From the NCBI GenBank assembly GCA_050743625.1, contig JBOGED010000179.1:1-56019 (forward strand): DNA of 56,019 nt, written 5' to 3'. Origin of the DNA: JBOGED01 sp050743625. GTDB lineage: Bacteria; Actinomycetota; Nitriliruptoria; Euzebyales; Egibacteraceae. Under the pieces are notes generated by a model. The model searched no databases. It was not told the origin of the DNA and saw only the letters and a list, made by a program, of their open reading frames with translations. Positions 25,164 through 33,678 of the stretch are shown piece by piece. Numbering within the stretch: the first letter of the stretch is position 1; every line of letters starts with the position of its first letter. The position numbers and the translations under genes are program-made.

Positions 25164-27578
25164 ATGCGGCCGTTTGTGATTCACACGCACTTCTACCAGC
25201 CTGAGCGGCTGAACCCGTGGACGGGGGGATTGGACCCGGAGCCGTCGGCGGCGCCGTACCGGGACTGGAACGAGCGTGTGCTGGCCGAGTGCTACCGGCC
25301 GAACGGGGCGGCCAGGATCTATGACGACGAGGGCCGTGTCCTGCGCATCGTCAACAACTACGAGCGCTTGTCGTTCAACTTCGGCCCGACGTTGCTCGCC
25401 TGGCTGGAGCACGCCGATCCGATCACCTACGAGCGTGTGCTGGACGGCGACCGGCGCGCCCTGGCCAACACCGGGTGCGGCAACGCCATGGCGCAGGCCT
25501 ACAACCATATGATCCTGCCGCTCGCGAACAAGCGGGACAAACGGACGCAGATCCGCTGGGGGCTAGAGGACTTCCGTCAGCGCTTCGGTCGCCCGGCATT
25601 GGGCCTTTGGCTGCCCGAGACCGCGGTGGACCGGGCGACGGTCGACGCGCTGATCGATGCCGGCGTCGGCTTCACGGTCCTGGCCCCACACCAGATCGGG
25701 AGGGTACGCGGCTCGGATGGCGCGTGGCGGGCCGCCAGCCGGAACCTCGACATCGGTCGGCCCCACCGCCATGGCCACTCCGACGGATCGGGCCGGTCGA
25801 TCGCGGTCTTCGTGTACGACGGCGAGCTCGCGCAAGCGCTCGCGTTCGACCCGGCGACAGGGGATACGCAGGCGCTGCTCAATAGAGTGGAGGCCCGTGA
25901 CTCCGGCGGGCTGATCCACGCGGCGATGGACGGCGAGACGTTCGGGCACCACCACCACTTCAGCGAGCTGGGGCTTGCCCACGCGTTGTTCGGCGCGGCG
26001 CAGGCGCGAGGCCTCGAGCCCACGAGCTATGAGGCCTATCTCGCAACGCACCCACCCACCCACGAGATCGAGGTACGCGAAGGCGAGGGCACGGCGTGGA
26101 GCTGCGCGCACGGCGTGGGGCGCTGGTACCGCGACTGCGGCTGCGTGACCGACTCGGAACCGGGCTGGAACCAGCGTTGGAGGACGCCGCTTCGTGAGGC
26201 GCTCGACGTCGTCCGCGACGCGGCCGTGGCGGTGTTCGAGGACCGGGGTGCCGCGCTGCTCCGCGATCCATGGGCGGCGCGCGACGACTACATCGGGGTG
26301 CGGCTCGGCGCCGTGACCCGTGCCGAGTTCCTCCGGCGCCACGCGACCGCGGCGAGCGACCTGGACGACCAGCGGCAGGTCGACGTCTGGACGCTGCTGG
26401 AGGCGCAGCGCCACGCGATGGTGATGTACACGAGCTGCGGCTGGTTCTTCGCGGACGTCGCGGGGCTCGAGACGCGGTACGTGTTGCGGTCGGCGTACCG
26501 CGTGCTCGGCCTGCTGGAGGAGCTTGGCGTCCTGGCGCCGTGGCGGGACGTGCTCGGCCTGTTGGCCGGTGCGGTGAGCAACAAACCGGGTGCCGGGACG
26601 GGCGCCGACGTGTGGCGGGAGCACATCGAGCCGGCCGCTGTCGGCCCCTCACGCATCGCCGCGCACCATGCGGTGGTCGGTCTCGTGCGCCCGCTAGAGC
26701 CCGAGTCGGAGACCGCTGGCCATCTCGTGTCCGTTCACGGCCACCGCCGGGAGCAGCGGGGGCAGGCGACCTTGTCCACCACGTGGATGTCCGTCACGTC
26801 GCTGGCGACCGGGCGGCGGAACGACCTCGACGTCGCCGCCGTCCACTTGGGCGGGATCGACGTGCACGGGTCCGTGACCCGTCACCGCGGCGGCGAGGCC
26901 TACCATCGCGCCGAGCGACGGCTCTGGCAGGCGTTCCCGACCGTGCCCCTCCCGCGGCTCCTCAAGCTGGTGGCAGAGGTGCTACCGGGTGGGGAGTTCG
27001 GCTTCGAGCAACTGCTTCCCGAGGGTGTGCAAGAGGTCGTCGGGGCGGTCTTCTCGGACCTTCGCACGCGGTTCCGCGAGCAGTACTCACGGCTGTACCA
27101 CGACCATCGGCGAGTCCTGGAGATGCTGGTGGCGGCCGGCTACACCCTTCCCCGCGAGCTGCGCGCCGCCGCCGAGCTGACGCTGACCAGCGAGGTAGAG
27201 CGCCTCCTCGCGCACGCGGACATCGATCCCGGCGTGTTCGGTTGGATCCGCTCCACGATCGAGCTCGCCAGCGCACAGGGATACCAGCTCAACCTCGACC
27301 CGGTCTCCGACGCGGTGACAACCGGGCTTGTCGAGGCGACCCGGAAGGCCTGCGCGAGCCTCGGCGAAACCGACGCCGCCGCCGTGGAAGGCTGGCTCGA
27401 GCTCGCCATCCAGCTCGGCGTCGGGGTCGATCTCACCCGCGCTCAAGAGCTGGCCTATGACCTCGCGAGCCGCGCTCGGTCGGGAGGCCTTGGACCCGCC
27501 GGGGCCGAGATCGCGGCTCGGCTGGGTAGCGCGCTCCTCCTCGCACCCGCGGCGTGGTCAGCCCCGCGGCGGGCTTGA
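25164..27578 (+). CDS. GH57-like glycoside hydrolase with DUF3536
   Basis: 804 residues. The N-terminal (beta/alpha)7-type GH57 domain opens with FVIHTHFYQPERLNPWTGGL and contains RIVNNYERLSFNFGPTLLAW, GLWLPETAVDRATVDALIDA (catalytic-region Glu) and AAMDGETFGHHHHFSELGL. DUF3536 follows from about residue 290 (AWSCAHGVGRWYRDCGC, then MVMYTSCGWFFADVAGLETR) and continues to the end. GH57 enzymes act on alpha-glucans (amylase, branching, transglycosylase). The DUF3536 subgroup is not biochemically defined to my knowledge. Two GlgX enzymes are elsewhere in the window, but not adjacent. Confidence 0.88.
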   Translation: MRPFVIHTHFYQPERLNPWTGGLDPEPSAAPYRDWNERVLAECYRPNGAARIYDDEGRVLRIVNNYERLSFNFGPTLLAWLEHADPITYERVLDGDRRALANTGCGNAMAQAYNHMILPLANKRDKRTQIRWGLEDFRQRFGRPALGLWLPETAVDRATVDALIDAGVGFTVLAPHQIGRVRGSDGAWRAASRNLDIGRPHRHGHSDGSGRSIAVFVYDGELAQALAFDPATGDTQALLNRVEARDSGGLIHAAMDGETFGHHHHFSELGLAHALFGAAQARGLEPTSYEAYLATHPPTHEIEVREGEGTAWSCAHGVGRWYRDCGCVTDSEPGWNQRWRTPLREALDVVRDAAVAVFEDRGAALLRDPWAARDDYIGVRLGAVTRAEFLRRHATAASDLDDQRQVDVWTLLEAQRHAMVMYTSCGWFFADVAGLETRYVLRSAYRVLGLLEELGVLAPWRDVLGLLAGAVSNKPGAGTGADVWREHIEPAAVGPSRIAAHHAVVGLVRPLEPESETAGHLVSVHGHRREQRGQATLSTTWMSVTSLATGRRNDLDVAAVHLGGIDVHGSVTRHRGGEAYHRAERRLWQAFPTVPLPRLLKLVAEVLPGGEFGFEQLLPEGVQEVVGAVFSDLRTRFREQYSRLYHDHRRVLEMLVAAGYTLPRELRAAAELTLTSEVERLLAHADIDPGVFGWIRSTIELASAQGYQLNLDPVSDAVTTGLVEATRKACASLGETDAAAVEGWLELAIQLGVGVDLTRAQELAYDLASRARSGGLGPAGAEIAARLGSALLLAPAAWSAPRRA

Positions 27579-27596
27579 GCACGAGGTCGAGGTGGC

Positions 27597-28559
27597 ATGC
27601 TTGGCGCCATGAGACTCAACGTGATGATCGAGCCCCAAGAGGGGATGACCTACGCGGACATCCTGGCCGTGGCGCGACGGACCGAGGAGCTCGGCTTGGA
27701 CGGGTTGTTCCGCAGCGATCACTACAAGAGCGTGACCGGCCGTGACGAGCATGGCTCGACCGACGCGTGGGCGACGCTGGCGGGACTGGCGCGCGAGACC
27801 AACCGGATCCAGCTGGGCACTCTGGTGACCCCCGTGACATTTCGGACTGCCGCGAGCCTCGCGAAGACGGTGGCTACGATCAGCGAGATGGCCGGCGGCG
27901 GCCGGGTCGAGCTCGGCATGGGCACGGGTTGGCTGGGTTGGCTGGAGTCCGAGCATGTCCAGCACGGTTTCCCGTTCGAGGACCTCCGCACGAGGTATGA
28001 CCGGCTTGAGGAGCATCTCCAGGTGGTGCGCGGCTTGTGGGATCCCGCGGTCGAGCGCTTTACCTTCGATGGCGAGTTTGTCACGATCCGGGACGGGCGG
28101 TTCGCGCCCAAGCCAGACCCCACGCCTCGCATCATCGTCGGCGGGCGCGGTTTGGACCGCACGCCCACGCTCGCGGCCCGCTACGCCGACGAGCTGAACG
28201 GCGTGTACCTGTCACCCCCTGAGTGCGCGAAGCAACGCGAGGCGCTGCGGGCCGCCTGCGATGCGGCCGGCCGTGACCCCGACACGGTCGGCTACTCGGC
28301 CATGACCGGATGCCTCGTCGACCTGGACACCGAAGACTTTCACGCCCGCGCGAGGCGGCTCCAAGCCTTGTCCGAGGACACAAGGCCGCTCGAGGCGTTC
28401 CTCCACGATCTTGAGGAGGCATGGGTGCTCGGCACGCCCGATCAGGCCGCCGGGCGGCTCGCCGAGCTGGCCGAGGCGGGCGTGGAGCGCGTGATGCTCC
28501 AACACCTCCTGTTCGACGACCTCGACATGCTCGACGTCATCCCCCAACTCCCGCGTTGA
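27597..28559 (+). CDS. LLM-class F420-dependent oxidoreductase
   Basis: 320 residues in the luciferase-like monooxygenase TIM-barrel family: MRLNVMIEPQEGMTYADILA, ELGLDGLFRSDHYKS, RIQLGTLVTPVTFRTAASLA, GRVELGMGTGWLGWLESEH and PDPTPRIIVGGRGLDRTPTL. Such actinobacterial proteins usually use coenzyme F420. The start may be ATG 27597 (AGGTGG four bases upstream) or ATG 27609, from which the family homology begins. The stop overlaps the TTG start of the DedA gene. Confidence 0.88.
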   Translation: MLGAMRLNVMIEPQEGMTYADILAVARRTEELGLDGLFRSDHYKSVTGRDEHGSTDAWATLAGLARETNRIQLGTLVTPVTFRTAASLAKTVATISEMAGGGRVELGMGTGWLGWLESEHVQHGFPFEDLRTRYDRLEEHLQVVRGLWDPAVERFTFDGEFVTIRDGRFAPKPDPTPRIIVGGRGLDRTPTLAARYADELNGVYLSPPECAKQREALRAACDAAGRDPDTVGYSAMTGCLVDLDTEDFHARARRLQALSEDTRPLEAFLHDLEEAWVLGTPDQAAGRLAELAEAGVERVMLQHLLFDDLDMLDVIPQLPR

Positions 28560-29152
28560 CGGAGTGGGCGACCGAGGCACTCCGCGCGGCCGGGCCGCTC
28601 GGGCTTGCCCTCATGATGCTGCTGGAGACGGTCTTCCCGCCGATCCCCTCTGAGATCCTCTTACCATTCGGAGGATTCCTCGTGAGCACCGGGGCGTTCG
28701 GGTTCGCCGAGGCGCTGATCGCCGCGACGGTGGGATCGACAGGAGGCGCGGTTCTGCTGTACGGCCTCAGCCGGTACGGCGGCCGGCCCTTGCTGCTGCG
28801 CTGGCACCGCGTCCTCCGCCTGGAGGAGAAGGATCTCGACCGAGCCGACGACTGGTTCGATCGCTACGGCTGGATCGCGGTGCTGTTCGGCAGGATGCTC
28901 CCAATCGTCCGCAGTGTCGTGTCGGTGCCAGCCGGCGTATCCGAGATGCCGGCCGGGCGGTTCGTCGTGCTCACCGCCGTCGGGTCGACCTCCTGGAACA
29001 CGCTGTTGATCGGCGCCGGCTTCGCCCTTGGCGAACGGTACGACCAGGTGTCGGCGGTCGTGTCACGCTACAGCCTGCTTGCGCCCGTTCTCCTCGCACT
29101 CGCCGCCGCGGCCTGGTGGTGGCGTCACCGCCGCGCCGCCCGGCGATCATAA
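28556..29152 (+). CDS. DedA-family membrane protein
   Basis: 198 residues from a TTG overlapping the upstream TGA (TTGA). DedA hallmarks are visible: LETVFPPIPSEILLPFGG, the GRYGG-like LLYGLSRYGGRPLLLRW, and FGRMLPIVRSVVSVPAGVSE with the essential Arg/Pro pattern; four to five helices follow. DedA proteins are proton-linked lipid-carrier flippases (polyprenyl phosphate or phospholipid). It is translationally coupled with the F420-type gene, although no functional link is obvious. Confidence 0.88.
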   Translation: MTEWATEALRAAGPLGLALMMLLETVFPPIPSEILLPFGGFLVSTGAFGFAEALIAATVGSTGGAVLLYGLSRYGGRPLLLRWHRVLRLEEKDLDRADDWFDRYGWIAVLFGRMLPIVRSVVSVPAGVSEMPAGRFVVLTAVGSTSWNTLLIGAGFALGERYDQVSAVVSRYSLLAPVLLALAAAAWWWRHRRAARRS

Positions 29153-29159
29153 TCTCGCC

Positions 29160-29633
29160 ATGAGCGTTGAGCGTGTGACCGCACGCCTTGATCCGGAGCT
29201 CGCGGCGGCCATCCGTGAGGCTGCCGAGAATGACCGGGAGAACATGTCGGCCTGGATCGCCGCCGCCGCCCAGCGCCGGCTGGCATCGAGCGGCTTACGT
29301 AAGGTGATCGCGGAGTGGGAGCGCGAGCATGGCGCGTTCACTGACGAGGAGATCGCCGACGCGCGCCGCCGGCTCGGATGGTGGCGCTCGATCGCAACGT
29401 TCGCGAGGTCTGGGCGCTGCTGCGTGCGGCCGCCGACGAGAATGCTGTCGTGCGGGTTCCCGCCGCCGTCATCGGTCAAGTCTGGCGCGACGGTGCTCGC
29501 CAAGCGCTGCTCGCCCGGGCACTGCGCAAGTGCGAGGAGGTACCGCTCGATGGGTCCCAAGGGCGCGCCGCGGGGAGACTGTGCGGGGTGTCCGCGACCG
29601 CGGACGTCATCGACGCCACCGTCGCGCTGGTAG
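29160..29633 (+). CDS. Antitoxin-like protein of a toxin-antitoxin pair; conserved part ends near 29380
   Basis: MSVERVTARLDPELAAAIRE, then AENDRENMSAWIAAAAQRRL and FTDEEIADARRRLG, is the layout of actinobacterial antitoxins: an N-terminal DNA-binding beta strand with helices and an acidic toxin-binding tail. The conserved protein would be about 73 residues. Beyond RRRLG the frame runs on into unconserved Arg/Cys-rich sequence to 29633, apparently because the normal stop has been lost together with the toxin start. Confidence 0.65.
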   Translation: MSVERVTARLDPELAAAIREAAENDRENMSAWIAAAAQRRLASSGLRKVIAEWEREHGAFTDEEIADARRRLGWWRSIATFARSGRCCVRPPTRMLSCGFPPPSSVKSGATVLAKRCSPGHCASARRYRSMGPKGAPRGDCAGCPRPRTSSTPPSRW

Positions 29634-29761
29634 CCGCCTTCTCCGACCAACATTTCGCGACGGTGCTGACCTCTGACGCGAGCGACTTTGACGCATCTCC
29701 TCACAACTTTGGGCGCGGAGCGGGTGCGGGTCGTCACCGTCTGAACCGCTGGCGACCATAG
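29378..29761 (+). pseudogene. PIN-domain (VapC-like) toxin lacking its N-terminus
   Basis: The frame reads VALDRNVREVWALLRAAADE, VVRVPAAVIGQVWRDGARQA, GRLCGVSATADVIDATVALV and FATVLTSDASDFDA, which is the actinobacterial VapC pattern with its later acidic residues. The first strand, normally with a catalytic Asp in a DAGAL-like motif before ALDRN, is missing: the sequence joins directly to the antitoxin tail. A deletion of roughly 20-40 bases at the antitoxin/toxin junction would explain both proteins. The toxin is therefore probably inactive. Confidence 0.65.
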
Positions 29762-29775
29762 GAGCATTGCGCCGT

Positions 29776-29819
29776 ACTGTGCAGAGTTATGCCGGTATAC
29801 CGGCATAACTCTGCACAGT
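29776..29819. repeat. Perfect 44-bp palindrome
   Basis: The 22 bases 29776-29797, beginning ACTGTGCAGAGTTATG, are followed without spacer by their exact reverse complement (29798-29819). It sits between the convergent toxin remnant and the YjbR gene. It could serve as a bidirectional terminator, but the absence of a loop, the ends GTGCAG/CTGCAC and the AT-richer core are unusual for this genome. Confidence 0.85.
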
Positions 29820-29834
29820 GCAGGAATAGGCCGG

Positions 29835-30197
29835 TCAGCTCCTCGTCAGGCGCTCGCGGTCGGCCTTGGGCAGCCCGGCGACGACGCGTTCGTACGAGTG
29901 GCCGATCAGGTCGAGCACCTCCTCGCGCGGCACCGAGCCGTCCAACGTCACGGTGTTCCAATGGCGCTTGTTCAGGTGGTATCCGGGCCGCACACACGGG
30001 TACATCGCTCGCAGCTCCAAGGCGAGACCAGGCTCGCACTTCAGGGACACCCTGGCCGGACTCTCATCCGACCCGTCACCCGTGATCGCGAAGATCTTCC
30101 CTCCGACCTTGAACACGAGCGTGCCGGGCCCGAACGGCTCCTCCTCCACCGCCTCGGGGTAACTGAGCAGGACGGCGCGCAGTTGGTCGAGCATCAT
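29835..30197 (-). CDS. MmcQ/YjbR family protein
   Basis: 120 residues: MLDQLRAVLLSYPEAVEEEP, FKVGGKIFAITGDGSDESPA, then SLKCEPGLALELRAMYPCVR and the signature GYHLNKRHWNTVTLDGSVP. The fold is CyaY-like and is predicted to bind DNA, but the function is unknown. Two consecutive ATG codons (30197 and 30194) are possible starts. It converges with the toxin remnant, with the 44-bp palindrome between them. Confidence 0.88.
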   Translation of the reverse strand: MMLDQLRAVLLSYPEAVEEEPFGPGTLVFKVGGKIFAITGDGSDESPARVSLKCEPGLALELRAMYPCVRPGYHLNKRHWNTVTLDGSVPREEVLDLIGHSYERVVAGLPKADRERLTRS

Positions 30198-30305
30198 CGC
30201 GCGACGATACCGCGCACGCCCAGGACACGCGCGTGGTGCGTCGACGACTCCACTACACGGCAAGCCAGTCGAGCAGGTCGATACCTCCGATCGGCGAAGC
30301 GACGC

Positions 30306-30704
30306 TCAAGGGCGGTCCTCCAACAGCCGGGCGACCATCGCCGCGCGTGAGCTGACGCCAAGCTTTGCATACATCCGGCGCAGGTGGGACGAAACGGTCC
30401 AGGAGCTGATCTCCAACAAAGAGGCGATGGCCTTGTTTGGGTAACCCTGCGCCACCATCTCCGCTATTTCTTCTTCACGTGGAGTAAGTAGTTTGACCGG
30501 TCGCAGCGGAGATGACGGAGGTCTGCGCTGTAAGAGGCAGCGCACTCCGTCCACCTCAACATCCAATAGAACGTCCGTACCATTTTCTTCTCGTTGAATC
30601 CAGTCCAACCGGTGCCGATCTGTCAAAACCACACGAAGGAGTTCCCGGACAGAAGACTCGATGCTCTCCGGCGCCTTGGCGATGGCCGTCCATACTTCTG
30701 CCAT
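30306..30704 (-). CDS. LuxR-type (GerE) helix-turn-helix regulator
   Basis: 132 residues. An N-terminal region of about 70 residues without a recognised sensor domain precedes a LuxR C-terminal domain: LLTPREEEIAEMVAQGYPNK, AIASLLEISSWTVSSHLRRM, then YAKLGVSSRAAMVARLL. It has no receiver or ATPase domain. It is divergent from the long plus-strand gene set that starts at 31092, across 387 bases, and so is the obvious candidate for its regulator. That link is positional inference only. Confidence 0.85.
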   Translation of the reverse strand: MAEVWTAIAKAPESIESSVRELLRVVLTDRHRLDWIQREENGTDVLLDVEVDGVRCLLQRRPPSSPLRPVKLLTPREEEIAEMVAQGYPNKAIASLLEISSWTVSSHLRRMYAKLGVSSRAAMVARLLEDRP

Positions 30705-31091
30705 GATCCAGCTTTCCCGTTGCGGGCGGGTGACGTGGGAGGCCTCACTGTGTCCGCTGCCACGTCTTCTGCCCCTAAACAGAGCGGGCGAGCAGCGGCG
30801 TGATACGCCCGCTACCTAGCGTAAAATCCTCGACACAAACCATGTCACACAAATGAGCCACCACATCTGTAGGCCGGCATGCGAGTGACCACAGGTGTGC
30901 TCTAGGCGGCACGAAAACCCGCCCCTAGCCTGAGCGCAGGGCCTGGGTCCAGGGGAAAAGGCCCCGCACTACATCGGATAAGAGGGCCTCGGCACGTCTG
31001 CGACTTCGCCGCTCGCGGATGACCAATCCTGACCAACCACCTCCTCGGCTTTGCCGTTGTGAGGACTCTACTGCTCCCGCTGGAGGCAGCG
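30705..31091. other. Divergent intergenic region upstream of the long operon
   Basis: This holds no convincing gene. It separates the LuxR-type gene from the first gene of the 19-kb plus-strand set and should contain both promoters. It is somewhat less GC-rich around 30820-30860. I cannot identify a -10/-35 pair or a LuxR box with confidence. GGAGGCAGCG immediately before 31092 is the ribosome site of the next gene. Confidence 0.5.
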
Positions 31092-31916
31092 ATGAAGAAA
31101 ATTTTGACCGTCTTGTCCGAATGGGGCTATTGGGGCGAAGAGCTCGTCGGTCCGCTGGACCACTTCGACAAGGCCGGCTACGAGGTCACCTTCGTGACCT
31201 CAAGGGGCCGGAAGGCGCCGCCGCTGCCCCCCAGCATGGATCCGAGCCACATCGACCCGCCACGGGGGTACTCGGTCGTCACGCAAGAGACTGCGGACCA
31301 CGTGCGTGAGGTCGACGCGTCGGGACGGCTGGACAATCCCGTGAACCTCTTCGAGTGGTTCCCCGACCGGCCATACGTCAGCTCGCCGGACTACTTCGAC
31401 GAGCTTGAGGCCTACTACACCGCGCTCGCCAGGATCTCTCAAGAGACCACTGACCAGTATGACGCCCTGCTGCTCGTCGGCGGGAGCGGGCCCTTCGTCG
31501 ACATGGTGAACAACTTCCGTGTCCACGACCTGATCCTCGCCTTCTACAAGGCTAACAAGCCGATCGCCGCTGAGTGCTACGCCGTCCCCTGCCTAGCCTT
31601 CGCCCGCGAGATCGACCTCCGCAAGTCCATCATCTGGGGTAAGCACGTCACCGGCCACCCCTTGGAGGACGACTGGGAAGACGGCACCGGCTTCGAGCGC
31701 ACCGACTTCGTCATCGGTCCGCCGCCGTTCGTCCTGGAGTACATCCTGCGCGACGCCACCGGTCCGGACGGCGGCTTCTATGGGAACTTCGGCCGTCCCG
31801 TCTCCGTGATCGTCGACTACCCCTTCATCACGGCGCGTACGGCCAGGGATTCTTACCCCTGTGGCGAGAAGATCGTCGAGGTACTGGAGTCCGGCCTGGT
31901 TCGCTACGGGTGGTGA
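31092..31916 (+). CDS. DJ-1/PfpI superfamily protein (Hsp31/glyoxalase III-like)
   Basis: 274 residues from ATG 31092, set by the GGAGG before it. The N-terminus KKILTVLSEWGYWGEELVGP (with a conserved Glu after the first strand) and GYEVTFVTSRGRKAPPLPP resemble the long Hsp31-type members. The nucleophile elbow is AAECYAVPCLAFA, with Cys after Glu. Such proteins are GSH-independent glyoxalases, chaperones or amidases. It is the first gene of the co-directional set and lies 33 bases before the ThDP enzyme. A second, shorter DJ-1 protein is encoded at 40985. Confidence 0.85.
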   Translation: MKKILTVLSEWGYWGEELVGPLDHFDKAGYEVTFVTSRGRKAPPLPPSMDPSHIDPPRGYSVVTQETADHVREVDASGRLDNPVNLFEWFPDRPYVSSPDYFDELEAYYTALARISQETTDQYDALLLVGGSGPFVDMVNNFRVHDLILAFYKANKPIAAECYAVPCLAFAREIDLRKSIIWGKHVTGHPLEDDWEDGTGFERTDFVIGPPPFVLEYILRDATGPDGGFYGNFGRPVSVIVDYPFITARTARDSYPCGEKIVEVLESGLVRYGW

Positions 31917-31949
31917 CGAATTCCGCGTCGCGGCGTTGAGGAGTCCGTC

Positions 31950-33620
31950 ATGACGGAAAGAACAGGACGTTTCGCCATCATCGAGCAGCTGCTCGCTGAC
32001 GGCATCCGCTACATGTTCGGCAATCCAGGCACCTCCGAGGAGGGCTTCCTCGACGCGCTGCTCGACTATCCGGATCTCGACTACATCCTCGCGTTGCAAG
32101 AGACCGTGGCGGTCGCCATGGCCGACGGCTATGCCCGCGCCACGCGCGAGCCCACGATCGTCCAGCTGCACAGCGGCGTCGGTCTCGGCAACGGCATCGG
32201 CATGATGTACCAGGCCAAGCGGGGCCACTCCCCCCTTGTCGTGATCGCCGGCGAGTCCGGGCTGCGCTACGACGCGATGGACGCCCAGATGGCCTGTGAC
32301 CTGGTCGCGCTGGCCGAGCCGGTCACGAAGTGGGCAACGCGGGTCGTTGACCCATCCTCGACGCTCCGGGTCCTGCGGCGCGCGATCAAGATGGCGGCTA
32401 CCCCGCCAACGGCACCGGTCTTCGTGGCCCTGCCGATGGACGTCCTCGACGCGGTCTGCGACGAGGACATCGTCCCCACCTCCCGCTTGGTGACGCGCAG
32501 CGCGCCCAGCGCGGAGGACGTCGCGCGCGCCGCCGACCTCCTCGTCGGCAGCCAGCTGCCGTTGATCCTCATGGGCGACGGCGTCGCCTTCTCCGGCGCG
32601 CAGGAGGAGCTGACCCGCGTCGCGGAGCTTCTTGGCGCCGAGGTGTGGGGGGCCGACTCCTCCGAGGTCAACATCGACGCGACACACCCGTGCTTCCAAG
32701 GCCTGACCGGGCATATGTTCGGCTCGTACAGCCAACCGATCATCTCGCGGGCCGACGCGGTGCTGATCTGTGGCACGTACCCCCTCCCTGAGGTCTTCCC
32801 TTCGCTCGCGCACGTCTTCGCTCCCAGCGCCAAGGTCGTGCACATCGACCTCGACGCCTACGAGATCGCCAAGAACTTCCCCGTCGATCTCGGCCTGGTC
32901 GCGGATCCAAAGATGACCTTGGCACGCCTGGCCGGCGCCATCCACGATCGCCAGTCGCCGGCGCAGGCAACGGCCGCGGCCCAGCGCGTGGGGCAGATGG
33001 GCGAAGCCAAGGCACATGCTCTTTCCGAGCGGCGCGCCCTCGACGAGCGGGCACGAGATCAGCTGCCGCTGCATCTGTCGCGGTTCACCTCCGAGCTGGC
33101 GAGCCACCTGCCGGACGACGCGATCGTGTTCGACGACACGATCACCAACTCCCCCCAGCTGATCCGCTATCTCCCGCCACGCACGCCCGGCACCTATTTC
33201 AGCAACCGCGGCGGCTCCCTCGGGGTCGGCATCCCAGGAGCGCTCGGCATCAAGCTCGCGCGGCCGAGCCACGAGGTCTGGGCCCTCACCGGCGACGGGG
33301 GAGCCATGTACACCCCCCAGGCGCTCTGGACCGCCGCCCACTACCACATCGACGCGAAGTTCGTCATCTGCCATAACCACAGCTACGAGATCCTCAAGGA
33401 GAACCTCGAGCAGTACTGGCGCGAGCGGAACCTCCCAGATCGGCCGTTCCCAGAATCATTCGACCTGCGTGAGCCCGATATCAAGTTCGCCGAGCTCGCG
33501 CAGTCTTTGGGGATACAAGCGGTCCGCGTCGAGAAACCCCATGAGGTCAGTCCCGCCATCGAGCAAGCACGGTCGCATCCCGGGCCATTCCTCATCGACC
33601 TGATGATCGAAAACGAATAG
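31950..33620 (+). CDS. Thiamine-diphosphate 2-oxo acid decarboxylase, benzoylformate-decarboxylase-like
   Basis: This 556-residue enzyme has the three-domain ThDP architecture. The Pyr domain has MFGNPGTSEEGFLDALLDYP, the activating Glu in YILALQETVAVAMADGYAR, and the LHSGVGLGNGIGM stretch matching the BFD His position. The central domain spans about 195-330. The PP domain has the ThDP-binding GDGGAMYTPQALWTAAHYH and a closing Asn. Benzoylformate decarboxylase, acetolactate synthase and oxalyl-CoA decarboxylase share this fold. The GNPG and LHS motifs favour the BFD branch, yielding an aldehyde and CO2. The substrate is unknown; neighbouring DJ-1, VOC and GMC proteins fit aldehyde/alcohol chemistry. 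Confidence 0.85.
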   Translation: MTERTGRFAIIEQLLADGIRYMFGNPGTSEEGFLDALLDYPDLDYILALQETVAVAMADGYARATREPTIVQLHSGVGLGNGIGMMYQAKRGHSPLVVIAGESGLRYDAMDAQMACDLVALAEPVTKWATRVVDPSSTLRVLRRAIKMAATPPTAPVFVALPMDVLDAVCDEDIVPTSRLVTRSAPSAEDVARAADLLVGSQLPLILMGDGVAFSGAQEELTRVAELLGAEVWGADSSEVNIDATHPCFQGLTGHMFGSYSQPIISRADAVLICGTYPLPEVFPSLAHVFAPSAKVVHIDLDAYEIAKNFPVDLGLVADPKMTLARLAGAIHDRQSPAQATAAAQRVGQMGEAKAHALSERRALDERARDQLPLHLSRFTSELASHLPDDAIVFDDTITNSPQLIRYLPPRTPGTYFSNRGGSLGVGIPGALGIKLARPSHEVWALTGDGGAMYTPQALWTAAHYHIDAKFVICHNHSYEILKENLEQYWRERNLPDRPFPESFDLREPDIKFAELAQSLGIQAVRVEKPHEVSPAIEQARSHPGPFLIDLMIENE

Positions 33621-33678
33621 GCAGCATCCAGTGGGGCACGCTTTGAAAAAGTCACCCGATCTCCAAAGACAGCTTGAT

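Noticed and set aside
30705..31091. Search for a LuxR box or sigma-factor promoter.
   Set aside because: Several short inverted repeats exist, but none is convincing enough to report as an operator.
31593..33380. A 595-codon minus-strand frame opposite the ThDP enzyme.
   Set aside because: Antisense of an enzyme with clear ThDP motifs; composition dominated by codon-mirror residues.
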